A DNA stretch of 19,376 bases from Nitrospirota bacterium (lineage in GTDB: Bacteria; Nitrospirota; UBA9217), in the NCBI GenBank assembly GCA_013334545.1, contig JAAXXJ010000027.1:1-19376 (forward strand), in the 5' to 3' direction. The translations under genes and the position numbers were made by a program. The notes beneath the pieces are model-generated. The model ran no database searches. It was not told where the DNA came from and saw nothing but the letters and a program-made list of their open reading frames with translations. This document shows, one piece after another, positions 1 to 6,657 of this stretch (position 1 is the stretch's first letter; each line of letters begins with the position of its first letter).

Positions 1-241
1 TGATCAGCTCGGGGTCCTCGATCCGCACGGAAACAAAGGGCTTGTCCTTGTCCCCTTCTTTGACGGTGCCACGGACCTGCTCGTTCGTGATGACGATGTC
101 CTTCACTTGTTTCTGGGCGAGCAGCTGCTTGAACCTGCTGTACTTGATCTCCTCGGCAGGCGGTGCCGAGAACAGGCGAAACACGCTGATAATGACAAGG
201 AACAGGAGGAAGTAGAAGAGGAATTGCTGGCCTTTTTTCAT
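1..241 (-). CDS. ftsH: FtsH, N-terminal fragment (ATP-dependent zinc metalloprotease), cut by window edge
   Basis: Only the first 80 codons are inside the window. They begin MKKGQQFLFYFLLFLVIISV, a short basic start followed by one transmembrane helix (about residues 7-25). Then comes a periplasmic segment with the EIKYSRFKQLL pattern and a strand-rich stretch (VKDIVITNEQVRGTV) typical of the FtsH extracellular domain. The AAA+ and zinc protease domains lie beyond the left edge. FtsH is the membrane-anchored hexameric protease that degrades misfolded membrane proteins and some regulators. The ATG has a GAGGTG ribosome site about 6 bases upstream. A TATAAT box on the minus strand at 257-262 could be its -10, but no good -35 is visible. 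Identification rests on the N-terminus alone, so another FtsH paralogue is possible. Confidence 0.82.
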   Translation of the reverse strand, partial: MKKGQQFLFYFLLFLVIISVFRLFSAPPAEEIKYSRFKQLLAQKQVKDIVITNEQVRGTVKEGDKDKPFVSVRIEDPELI

Positions 242-380
242 TATCACACCTCGATGATTATATTACCGCAGAGGACGGAGGGAACGCCACATCGTTCAGA
301 AGGTCAGAAGAGAGATGATAGTATGTTTGCCGGTCCTTCTGCATCCCTCTGCCTCCGCGGTGGTGAAGGCCCTATCAGCA

Positions 381-872
381 TCAATGGTACACGCCAATGC
401 CGAGAGAGAAGCTCGGGCCCAAGTAAGGCGACCAGAGGTGCAGCGCCTTCCCCGTAATGACGGGATAGCGGTACTCGATCTCCCCCAGCGGGAGGACCTG
501 CGGCGCTGCAATCTCCCCGACGACCGTGATCATCCGTCCGCGATGATAGACCGCGCCGTCGAGGAATTGCTGCGTCATAACGAGGAAGCGGCCGCTGGTA
601 TCGTCCGTCAGCTCAGGCCTGCCCTCCCCGTCGAGGGTCATCTGAAGCACTTCAATGCGCGTCCCTTCCTTCAGGTTCTTTGTGTCCACGATAATGCCGC
701 CGATCATCAGCAGCTTCCCCGCATATTTGTCCGGGTCCTTCTGCAGGGCGGTGAAGGGCACGTTCTTCTCGACCTTGTCAAGGAGCTCCCGCGGAAAGGG
801 CGGCGAGCATCCGGCAGTAACGCCGATGCCCACGGCTGCAACAACCGTAATGAGCACCAGGTTCCATTGCAT
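381..872 (-). CDS. Slp-family outer membrane lipoprotein (copy 1)
   Basis: The 163-residue protein starts with a lipoprotein signal, MQWNLVLITVVAAVGIGVTA, followed by the lipobox cysteine (VTAGC, Cys22). The mature part carries the Slp-family pattern: PFTALQKDPDKYAGKLLMIG, then a strand repeat with RIEVLQMTLDGEGRP and SGRFLVM, then GRMITVVGEI. Slp proteins are small outer-membrane lipoproteins induced in starvation or stationary phase in enterobacteria; their exact function is unclear. I chose the ATG at 872 because it puts the signal peptide at the start; an in-frame ATG at 902 would add ten residues ahead of it. The ribosome site is weak (GAAAAG). It lies between a second Slp gene and ftsH on the same strand, 139 bases before ftsH. 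It differs from copy 2 throughout, so this is an old duplication or two independent family members. Confidence 0.8.
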   Translation of the reverse strand: MQWNLVLITVVAAVGIGVTAGCSPPFPRELLDKVEKNVPFTALQKDPDKYAGKLLMIGGIIVDTKNLKEGTRIEVLQMTLDGEGRPELTDDTSGRFLVMTQQFLDGAVYHRGRMITVVGEIAAPQVLPLGEIEYRYPVITGKALHLWSPYLGPSFSLGIGVYH

Positions 873-1206
873 AGTCTTTTCTATAATAGCACTATAGTTC
901 ATGCTTCAATATATATAATATAACACGCGAAAGGACCGATTGCCACGAATGACGCAGATATCGCCTTGGGCAGGGAAGGAAGAGAAAAGGATCGGGACAG
1001 GCTGGTATGCCGGCTGGAACTGTGGGATCAACCGGAATGCGCTCGCCCTTCGATCCGCAGGGATGCAGGGGTGTTTGGATACAGAAACAGCACAAGGACC
1101 TGCCTCGCTCCGACCCGGCAGCCCGGATGCGAAGACTGTGCGTATGCATACCGGTACCCTAGACCGAACAGGAACAGATAAAAAAAGCGCGGCCGAAGGG
1201 GAACGA
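873..1206. other. Gene-free spacer between the two Slp genes
   Basis: No convincing gene is seen in these 334 bases. Next to copy 1 there is an AT-rich tract (about 903-924, TATATTATATATATTG on the minus strand) that could hold its promoter, but no clean -35/-10 pair can be fixed. A run of seven T on the minus strand at about 1180-1186, shortly after the stop of copy 2, could be part of a weak terminator; I see no strong stem before it. The open frames through this spacer lack ribosome sites and recognisable motifs. Confidence 0.5.
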
Positions 1207-1722
1207 TCAGTATCCGTACTTGCCCTGGGGCGAGTTGGGATCATAGAGCGGGTCAAGGAACTGGGGTTTTTCCCAGCTGGGCTTTTCAGGCGGCCAGAGC
1301 TTGATCTCGCGGGCGTTGAGGAGCACATAGGCGGCACCGGACCCGCCGAGGGACGGCTCCTCGGTCCCCGTTACCTCGCCGGCGACCGTGATCTCCCTGC
1401 CGGGTGAGAAGACCAGTATGTCGAGATACCGCGGCTGGAACACGATAAAGCGCCCGCCGGTGCGGTCCGTGTGGCGCGGTCTGCCCCAGTAGTCAAGCTC
1501 CTTCTGAACGACCTCGATGAAGGTCCCGGTCTTGACGTTCTTGGTCTGGGCGATGAGGCCGCCGACGATCACGGTCTTGCCCTTGCTGGAAGGCGGGTCT
1601 GCCTGGAGCTTATTGAAGGTGATGGTGCGGTCGGCGGTGCGGGCCACGTCAGGTGATATGGCGTAGGAGCAGCCCTGCAGCAGCAGGACCGTTCCTGCGA
1701 TCAGCAGGGACAGGATGTGCAT
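1207..1722 (-). CDS. Slp-family outer membrane lipoprotein (copy 2)
   Basis: This is a 171-residue lipoprotein. The signal MHILSLLIAGTVLLLQGC ends in a lipobox cysteine (LLQGC, Cys18). The mature part shows the same family layout as copy 1: ITFNKLQADPPSSKGKTVIV, GGLIAQTKNVKTGTFIEVVQ, GRPRHTDRTGGRFIVFQP and GREITVAGEVTG. Copy 2 has an extra C-terminal tail rich in Pro, Trp and Tyr (about the last 30 residues, ending GKYGY). The frame is open 21 codons further upstream, but the signal peptide and a GAGAGAGG ribosome site about 6 bases before ATG-1722 fix this start. It lies 59 bases downstream of the 92-aa gene and is probably co-transcribed with it. A role in envelope stress or nutrient limitation is only inferred from the Slp family. 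Confidence 0.8.
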   Translation of the reverse strand: MHILSLLIAGTVLLLQGCSYAISPDVARTADRTITFNKLQADPPSSKGKTVIVGGLIAQTKNVKTGTFIEVVQKELDYWGRPRHTDRTGGRFIVFQPRYLDILVFSPGREITVAGEVTGTEEPSLGGSGAAYVLLNAREIKLWPPEKPSWEKPQFLDPLYDPNSPQGKYGY

Positions 1723-1781
1723 CGCGGCCTCTCTCGTCTGCGCGGGCCCCGGAACGAGCGTAACGGAGGACCGGTCATTGC

Positions 1782-2060
1782 TCACGCGGACAGCTTCATG
1801 GGTTCTGCCGGCAGGTCCGACTCGTGCAGGATCTTCTTCCGCACCCGGTCGGGGAGGTCCAGGCCGGAGAGGTCGAACCTGCCGAGCTCCCGGGCCAGAA
1901 GATTGATCTTCTCGTTCACGGAGAGATGCTTGTTGATGATGATGCGCCGGGTCTCCATGACCCTGCAGGACCCGCCCTTCGAGGTCTTGAGGTCCTCGTA
2001 GGTCACTTTAACATCAAGCGACCGGGCAGCCTGTTCCAGTTCCGCGATCGTGATCTTCAT
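1782..2060 (-). CDS. Conserved-looking hypothetical protein, 92 aa
   Basis: I do not recognise this protein. It is 92 residues long, soluble and has no signal peptide. It opens with a helix (MKITIAELEQAARSL) and has a central GGSCRVMETRRIIINKHLS segment. A helix (NEKINLLARELGRFDLSGL) and a C-terminal DLPDRVRKKIL stretch follow. Codon use has the high third-position GC of its neighbours, which supports real coding. The ribosome site is weak (no AGGAGG before ATG-2060), so it may depend on translation of the 41-aa gene ending 40 bases upstream. It is probably in one transcript with that gene and the Slp gene. The single Cys and the basic centre do not reveal a function. The N-terminal 64 codons of the Slp-2 open frame do not belong to a competing gene. 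Confidence 0.65.
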   Translation of the reverse strand: MKITIAELEQAARSLDVKVTYEDLKTSKGGSCRVMETRRIIINKHLSVNEKINLLARELGRFDLSGLDLPDRVRKKILHESDLPAEPMKLSA

Positions 2061-2100
2061 AAACGGATAAAGGGAGAACGCGGCAGGCGCGTTCCGGGGA

Positions 2101-2226
2101 TCATGCTTCTTCCTTGTGGATCTCCATGATGCTGACGACGTTGATGTTCGCGTCCTTCAGCGCCTTCTGCACATCTGCGAGCTTCGCATCCTGGACCTTG
2201 AGAATATAGTTCGTCTTTGTTGCCAT
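2101..2226 (-). CDS. Small protein, 41 aa, unknown function
   Basis: This short gene encodes MATKTNYILKVQDAKLADVQ, continuing KALKDANINVVSIMEIHKEE and a final Ala. The predicted order is strand (NYILKV), helix (AKLADVQKALKDA), strand (INVVSIMEI), like a miniature beta-alpha-beta or ACT-like half-fold; that is inference. A textbook ribosome site, AGGAGG, lies about 6 bases before the ATG. It is the first gene of the minus-strand group leading to the 92-aa protein, the Slp genes and ftsH. A plausible promoter sits 54 bases upstream. Its length, strong ribosome site, protein-like composition and position argue that it is translated. I know of no named family. Confidence 0.65.
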   Translation of the reverse strand: MATKTNYILKVQDAKLADVQKALKDANINVVSIMEIHKEEA

Positions 2227-2279
2227 GGTTCAGCCTCCTGGATACAAGATACTGAAATGACCGCGCTCCGATGGCACAC

Positions 2280-2309
2280 ACCCTATCATAAATATCCCCC
2301 AAAAGTCAA
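2280..2309 (-). promoter_or_regulatory. Candidate sigma-70 promoter for the minus-strand small-protein/Slp group
   Basis: On the minus strand TTGACT (2304-2309) is followed after 18 bases by TAGGGT (2280-2285). The -35 is near consensus and the -10 is weak. Transcription would begin about 45 bases before the ATG of the 41-aa gene. Confidence 0.4.
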
Positions 2310-2420
2310 CGGGAAAGGTCCCGCCCGATGCGCGTGCGCGCGGCCACGCAGCACGAGCGCATGATTTTCCCTCCCCGGGAAAATGCCCCTGCAGATTTGG
2401 AAACTTTCTAAAAATTTTTC

Positions 2421-2449
2421 TTGCTATTTTCTGATGCTGTGGCTATACT
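2421..2449 (+). promoter_or_regulatory. Sigma-70 promoter of the HU gene
   Basis: TTGCTA (2421-2426), a 17-base spacer and TATACT (2444-2449) form a good housekeeping promoter, with an A/T-rich tract just upstream (about 2400-2420). It gives a 5' leader of roughly 65 bases for the HU gene. Confidence 0.75.
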
Positions 2450-2470
2450 TTGAACCAATGAAAGCAAACA

Positions 2471-2486
2471 CACCGCGCATGCGGTG
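2471..2486 (+). promoter_or_regulatory. Inverted repeat in the HU leader
   Basis: CACCGC-GCAT-GCGGTG is a perfect 6-bp inverted repeat with a 4-base loop. It lies about 15-30 bases downstream of the predicted transcription start and ends 34 bases before the ATG. It could act as a 5' stabilising hairpin or an operator. Confidence 0.45.
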
Positions 2487-2520
2487 AGTATTTTTAATCT
2501 CTATCTCTGGAGGAGGAAGT

Positions 2521-2808
2521 ATGGCAAAAGCCATGACGAAGTCTCAGATTGCAGATTTTATCGCGAAGAAGGCCGACCTGAAGAAGAAGGTCGCGGTCCA
2601 GATCCTCGAGGACCTGGCAGCGCTGGCGTACAAAGAAGCGAAGAATTCCTTCACGCTCCCCGGCCTCGGAAAGCTCGTGCTCGTGAACCGCAAGGCCCGC
2701 ATGGGCCGGAACCCCCAGACCGGTGAAGCCATCAAGATCCCGGCCAAGAAGGTCGTGAAGTTCCGCGTCGCGAAGGCCTGCAAAGAGGCCGTCCTCGGCA
2801 AGAAGTAA
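2521..2808 (+). CDS. HU-family nucleoid DNA-binding protein
   Basis: A 95-residue protein of the HU/IHF family. Such dimeric proteins bend and compact DNA. The N-terminal helices (MTKSQIADFIAKKADLKKK, VAVQILEDLAALAYKEAKN) are followed by the strand LPGLGKLVLVNRKAR. The family signature GRNPQTGEAIKIPAKKVVKF comes next, whose arm contains the Pro that wedges between base pairs. The C-terminal helix is RVAKACKEAV. The ATG has a strong GGAGGAGG ribosome site 5 bases upstream. It is monocistronic as drawn, with its own sigma-70 promoter and a strong terminator. HU versus IHF subunit cannot be settled by eye. The extra lysines (LKKKVA, CKEAVLGKK) fit HU. Confidence 0.93.
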   Translation: MAKAMTKSQIADFIAKKADLKKKVAVQILEDLAALAYKEAKNSFTLPGLGKLVLVNRKARMGRNPQTGEAIKIPAKKVVKFRVAKACKEAVLGKK

Positions 2809-2842
2809 GCCGACCTCCAGCTCCCACATTCGTGCATAACAG

Positions 2843-2873
2843 GGCATCCCGGACCCTACCGGGATGCCTTTTT
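2843..2873 (+). terminator. Rho-independent terminator after HU
   Basis: GGCATCCCGG (2843-2852), a 6-base loop and CCGGGATGCC (2859-2868) form a perfect 10-bp stem, followed by five T. It ends only 11 bases before the next start codon. Confidence 0.92.
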
Positions 2874-2884
2874 CGTCCTGAGCC

Positions 2885-3586
2885 ATGGAACTCATCCTCT
2901 TCATACTCTACCCCCTTGCCCTGGTCCATGTCCGGCTGATCATCCCTGGGCTCGCGCTCCACGGCGCGCTCATCATCTCGTCCGCGGTGACGTATGGCAG
3001 GGTCCCGCTCATAGGGACCCACGACACGCTCGGTTTCCTCGCGTGGTCCATCGGCGTCGTGTATCTCCTCTTCGGATGGGGCCGGAAGCGCGACCTCTTT
3101 ACGTACTCGACGGTCGCGTTGATCCTGCTGTTGCTCGCAGGTTCCTCTGTTTCACCGGCGATGCGGGGGCCGCTGCCGCCCGTGCTGCGCACCATCTGGT
3201 TCGAGCTCCACGTCATCCTTTCCTTCGTGTCCTACGCGCTCTTTGCCGTCGGCGCGGTGTTCGGCGTCCTCTACCTCCGCAGCGGCGACCGGGAAGATGA
3301 GACCGGCCAGTACCGGAACCTCCTGCTCGGCTACGCGCTGTTCTCCCTTGCCATGATCTTCGGCGGCATCTGGGCGCACCTCGCCTGGGGGACCTACTGG
3401 CTCTGGACGCCCAAGGAGCTCTGGACCACGATCGTGTGGTTCTTCTACAGTCTGTACCTCCACGCCCGGCTGGTCAAAGGCTGGACCGGGAGACCCGTGG
3501 CCTGGATGGGGATCATCGGATTCTTCATCGTCATGTTCACCTATGTCGGCGTGGGTCTCTTGATGAAGAGCTCCCATGAGTTTTAA
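2885..3586 (+). CDS. CcsA/ResC-type cytochrome c assembly protein (haem handling, System II)
   Basis: A 233-residue polytopic membrane protein of the CcmC/CcsA/ResC family, which with ResB carries haem across the membrane and attaches it to apocytochromes c. About eight hydrophobic helices are visible. The tryptophan-rich signature is IWAHLAWGTYWLWTPKELW (about residues 160-178). The usual WxWDxKE Asp is Thr here, a form I recall in some anaerobe homologues. Candidate haem-ligand histidines lie in GTHDTLGFLAW, WFELHVILSF and SLYLHARL. There is no recognisable ribosome site, and the ATG lies just 11 bases after the HU terminator. Expression probably depends on read-through or an unseen start. 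The ResB partner follows after 28 bases. The order CcsA-ResB is the reverse of many resBC operons. Confidence 0.85.
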   Translation: MELILFILYPLALVHVRLIIPGLALHGALIISSAVTYGRVPLIGTHDTLGFLAWSIGVVYLLFGWGRKRDLFTYSTVALILLLLAGSSVSPAMRGPLPPVLRTIWFELHVILSFVSYALFAVGAVFGVLYLRSGDREDETGQYRNLLLGYALFSLAMIFGGIWAHLAWGTYWLWTPKELWTTIVWFFYSLYLHARLVKGWTGRPVAWMGIIGFFIVMFTYVGVGLLMKSSHEF

Positions 3587-3614
3587 AGGCCTGTCAGCCT
3601 GACGCTCGGTGACC

Positions 3615-4331
3615 ATGAAAAACTTCTTTCGCTCCCTCAAGACGACGGTCTGGACCCTCCTGGGGCTCATCTGCGTGTTCTTCCTCGGCTCGTACCTGAT
3701 GCCGGTGTACCGCGACGTCCACGGCGGCATGAACGACCGGCTGCTGTTCCAGTGGGTCGAACAAAGCGCCCTGGATCATCCCTGGGCAACAAGCTGGTTC
3801 TTCGCGTCCCTCGCTGGCCTCGTCCTGCTGACCGTCAACACGATCGTCTGCAGCGTCCAGGCGATCATGGGAAAATGGTCCCGCGAGGATTTCCTGCTCC
3901 GTATCGCGCCCCAGATCGTTCACCTCGGGTTCCTCTGCATCCTGCTGGCCCATCTTTTGGGCGCTGGATGGGGATACCGCATCTCGGGCATGCTACCGGT
4001 CGAGGCGTACGCGAAGCTCCCGGAAAACCGCGTCCTGTACCTTAATGACCTCCGTCCGCTGGTCGACGACCGCCGGAATCTCAGGGACTGGGCTGCCGTG
4101 ATCGCGATCTACGAGAATGACCGGCGCGTCGCGACCGGCATCCTGGGCCCGAACACGCCGCTCTTCTATAAAGGCGTGGGGGTCTACTTGAAGAGCTTCG
4201 ACCTCCAGGAGCGGCCCATCGCGTTCCTCATGGTGAACCGGGATCCTGGCGCACTCTGGGCGCTTGCAGGTTCGGTCCTGTTCATGATCGGAACGGTGGT
4301 CATCCTTATCCTCAAGTGGAAAAAGGCATGA
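3615..4331 (+). CDS. ResB-like cytochrome c biogenesis protein (short form)
   Basis: This is a 238-residue membrane protein; I chose ATG-3615, and a GTG at 3609 would add two residues. The opening FFRSLKTTVWTLLGLICVFFLGSYL is the typical first ResB helix with its basic cap. Helix 2 is about ATSWFFASLAGLVLLTVNTIV, and helix 3 follows IAPQIVHLGFLCILLAHLLG. A periplasmic domain (about residues 120-205) and a final helix (ALAGSVLFMIGTVVILILKW) complete the ResB layout. Usual ResB/Ccs1 proteins are much longer, about 400-550 residues. This is therefore a compact form with a reduced periplasmic domain. It works with the CcsA-type protein 28 bases upstream in haem delivery to cytochromes c. A small monohaem cytochrome is encoded in this window at 14912-15190. 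The ribosome site is poor, so translational coupling to the upstream gene is likely. Confidence 0.78.
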   Translation: MKNFFRSLKTTVWTLLGLICVFFLGSYLMPVYRDVHGGMNDRLLFQWVEQSALDHPWATSWFFASLAGLVLLTVNTIVCSVQAIMGKWSREDFLLRIAPQIVHLGFLCILLAHLLGAGWGYRISGMLPVEAYAKLPENRVLYLNDLRPLVDDRRNLRDWAAVIAIYENDRRVATGILGPNTPLFYKGVGVYLKSFDLQERPIAFLMVNRDPGALWALAGSVLFMIGTVVILILKWKKA

Positions 4332-4395
4332 TACCCGCAGGTGCGCTCTCCCGGCTTTCTCCGTGTCCTCAGTGTCTCCGTGGCAGGATGATGTC

Positions 4396-5439
4396 ATGAC
4401 GAATCGGATACTGGTCGCTATGAGCGGCGGTGTGGACAGCTCCTTCACCGCTGCTCTCCTTCTGGAGCAGGGACACCGGATCGAAGGCGTTACCATGAAA
4501 CTTTCCGCCGGCGTCTGCTGCGACATTGCCTCGGCCCAGGCGGTCTGCGCCCATCTCGGCATCTCTCACCGCATCATCGACATGCAGTGGGAATTCGAGC
4601 GCAGTGTCGTAAGCAACTTCATCAGCGAATACCGCGCCGGCCGCACGCCCAACCCCTGCATCCGGTGCAACGACATCATCAAGTTCCAGGCACTCCTGGA
4701 CCATGCCCGGGATAATGGTTTCGACTTCCTTGCAACAGGCCACTATGCGCGTATCGAGCGGGACACGGCGACGCCGCGCTACCTGCTCAAGACCGGCATC
4801 GACGCCGGCAAGGATCAGAGCTATTTCCTCTACCGCCTTACCCAGGACCAGCTTGCCCGCATCCTGTTCCCGCTGGGGCGGATGCACAAGAAAGAGGTTC
4901 GCGAACGGTCCCGACAGCTGAAGCTTCCGGCTGCAGAGCGCCCCGAGAGCCAGGAGATCTGCTTCGTGCCGGACAACGACTACCGCGCGTTCCTCGAGGA
5001 ACATGCGCCCGACGTCCTCAAGCGCGGCGAGATCACGATGACCGATGGCACGGTAGTGGGAAAGCACAAAGGCATCGCCTTCTTCACCATTGGCCAGCGC
5101 AGGAAGCTTGGCGTTGCCGCCGGTGAGCGGCTCTATGTGACCAGGATCGAGCCCGAAACCGGCCATGTTGTGCTCGGAAAGGTCGCAGATCTGCAGAAGC
5201 CGGAACTGCTCGTGGCTGAACCCAACTTCATCACCTGCGACGCGCTGTCGTCCTCACTGCCTGTGGAGGTCAAGATCCGCTACCGTTCATCCTTTGAACC
5301 TGCGGTGATCGAGCCTGCGGGTCCCGGCCGCGTCCATGTCCGGTTCAGGAGACCGGTCGCCGGCATCAGCCCTGGCCAGGCAGCGGTCTTCTATGATGGG
5401 GAGGTCGTTGTCGGTGGAGGGACTATCGAAGGGAGATGA
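4396..5439 (+). CDS. mnmA: tRNA-specific 2-thiouridylase MnmA (TrmU)
   Basis: MnmA makes the 2-thio group of U34 in tRNAs for Lys, Glu and Gln. This 347-residue protein has the PP-loop ATPase motif AMSGGVDSS near residue 10, which adenylates the uridine. It has the conserved TPNPCIRCN with the first catalytic Cys at about residue 93, GHYAR, KDQSYFLYRL, and ESQEICFVPDNDY with the second catalytic Cys. The FTIGQRRKLGVAAGERLYV linker and the C-terminal beta-barrel (VRFRRPVAGISPGQAAVFYD) complete it. Length matches the family. I chose ATG-4396 (MTNRILVAMSGG) with an AGGA ribosome site 7 bases upstream; the frame extends 11 codons further but that stretch is low-complexity spacer. The CC pair after MKLSAG is where many homologues have CC as well. 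It is 64 bases after the ResB gene. Confidence 0.95.
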   Translation: MTNRILVAMSGGVDSSFTAALLLEQGHRIEGVTMKLSAGVCCDIASAQAVCAHLGISHRIIDMQWEFERSVVSNFISEYRAGRTPNPCIRCNDIIKFQALLDHARDNGFDFLATGHYARIERDTATPRYLLKTGIDAGKDQSYFLYRLTQDQLARILFPLGRMHKKEVRERSRQLKLPAAERPESQEICFVPDNDYRAFLEEHAPDVLKRGEITMTDGTVVGKHKGIAFFTIGQRRKLGVAAGERLYVTRIEPETGHVVLGKVADLQKPELLVAEPNFITCDALSSSLPVEVKIRYRSSFEPAVIEPAGPGRVHVRFRRPVAGISPGQAAVFYDGEVVVGGGTIEGR

Positions 5440-5510
5440 TCATCGGGACTGCTGCTTAGAGATGATCCGTTACGTGGTGTTCTTCTTTCGGCGGTTCAGG
5501 ATCATGCCGC

Positions 5511-5710
5511 TCACGTTTTTTGGCCGGGGTTGATATTCCACTCCCTGCCGATTTCCTCCATCTCCCTGAGCGACCACAAGAGACGAGGACTTGTTCAGTG
5601 GCAGCACCTGGCTCGGATAGACGCTCCGACGTCCCGTCATCAGAAAGCTGATGAAGCATGCAACAGCCGGGGATGAACAAAATGGAGCTTTCCAGGACAT
5701 GCCGTCGCAT
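5511..5710 (-). pseudogene. Possible decayed short secreted or lipoprotein gene with two frameshifts
   Basis: The mnmA-pal interval holds no intact gene, but the minus strand has protein-like text split over three frames. ATG-5710 has a GGAAGGG ribosome site 6 bases upstream and starts MRRHVLESSILFIPGCCMLH, a short hydrophobic leader. A second frame then gives RSVYPSQVLPLNKSSSLVVA. A third frame gives SLREMEEIGREWNINPGQKT and a stop at 5511. Joined, these read as a plausible small exported protein of about 65 residues. The parts abut at the places where two single-base shifts would be needed. The family is not recognised. It could be a chance arrangement; the remaining bases (5440-5510 and 5711-5910) show nothing I can support. 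Confidence 0.3.
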
Positions 5711-5910
5711 GGGGTACCCTTCCTTCGTGACGACGGTCGAGGATGATCGTGCTGCTCGAGCCGTAACAACCTTGAAAACAAGGGGTGCCGAAGACCGTTC
5801 CGGCTCCGGCACACCGTATGAATCCTGCCGATGCACTATCGCTGAAGAAAGCTTATGCCGCTCTGTGCACGGTCCCCCTTGGCGGACAACCTCGCTTTCG
5901 CTTCGCTCCC

Positions 5911-6477
5911 CTATTCATTGTTAGCAATGAGATCATCCCTCCGGTTCTTCTGCCAGCAGTCCTCGGTCCCCTCGGTGCAGACCGGCTTTTCCTTCCCATA
6001 GCTGATGAGCGTTATGCGGTTTCCGGAGATGCCCATGTCGGTAAGGTACTTTTTCGCGTTTGCCGCGCGGCGTTGGCCCAGCGCCTGATTGTATTCGATG
6101 GTGCCGCGCTCGTCGCAATTGCCCTCGATGCGGACCTTCACCTTGGGGTTCGCCTTGAGGTAGTCCGCATTGGCCTTCATCACGGAACGCGCATCATCAC
6201 GGATGAAGGCCCGGTCAAAGTCGAAGTAGATAGGCTGAAGACCTGCCGCGCTCGCTGCAGCAGCCTCTATGGCGGCCTTCTCTTCCGCCGCCTTGCGCGC
6301 GGCTTCGGCAGTGGCTGCTGCCGCGGTTTCCTCCGCCGGCTTCGCCGGGGCCTGTTCGGCCTTCTGGGGCTGCGTCTCGGGGGCCGAGCTCACTTCAGCG
6401 CTCTTCGGGCAGCCGTACAGCATGAAGGAGCCCAGGACTATCATCAGCGCGATCACAGAATGTTTCATGCTCTTCAT
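5911..6477 (-). CDS. pal: Pal, peptidoglycan-associated outer membrane lipoprotein
   Basis: Pal anchors the outer membrane to peptidoglycan and works with the Tol system in cell division and envelope integrity. The 188-residue protein begins with a lipoprotein signal (MKSMKHSVIALMIVLGSFML, lipobox LYGC, Cys23). An Ala/Glu-rich, helix-forming linker (about residues 27-75, with several Lys/Glu-Ala blocks) follows. The OmpA-like peptidoglycan-binding domain then shows PIYFDFDRAFIRDDAR, VRIEGNCDERGTIEYNQALG, QRRAANAKKYL and the late SYGKEKPVC segment. NCDERGT with the acidic and arginine residues for diaminopimelate binding is the Pal form. The start at 6477 is fixed by a GAGGAGG ribosome site 7 bases upstream. 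It stands alone here, without the tolB, tolR or cpoB neighbours common elsewhere. Confidence 0.93.
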   Translation of the reverse strand: MKSMKHSVIALMIVLGSFMLYGCPKSAEVSSAPETQPQKAEQAPAKPAEETAAAATAEAARKAAEEKAAIEAAAASAAGLQPIYFDFDRAFIRDDARSVMKANADYLKANPKVKVRIEGNCDERGTIEYNQALGQRRAANAKKYLTDMGISGNRITLISYGKEKPVCTEGTEDCWQKNRRDDLIANNE

Positions 6478-6657
6478 GGAATTCCTCCTCTGATGGAATG
6501 AGGACCGTTCTGCGGCGGTCGCGGTAACAGGGCTTCGGACCTGGCAATGCTTCGGGCACGTAGGCGATGCGGCCGTCGAGCAGCTTCGTTCCGAGCATAG
6601 CCCATCGACGAACACCAGACGGTCCTGATGTGTGTTGATAGGGATAGTACCGAACGG

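Noticed and set aside
381..923. Plus-strand open frames opposite the Slp genes, for example 315-923
   Set aside because: They mirror real minus-strand genes in high-GC DNA, have no ribosome site and give arginine/histidine-rich text without motifs.
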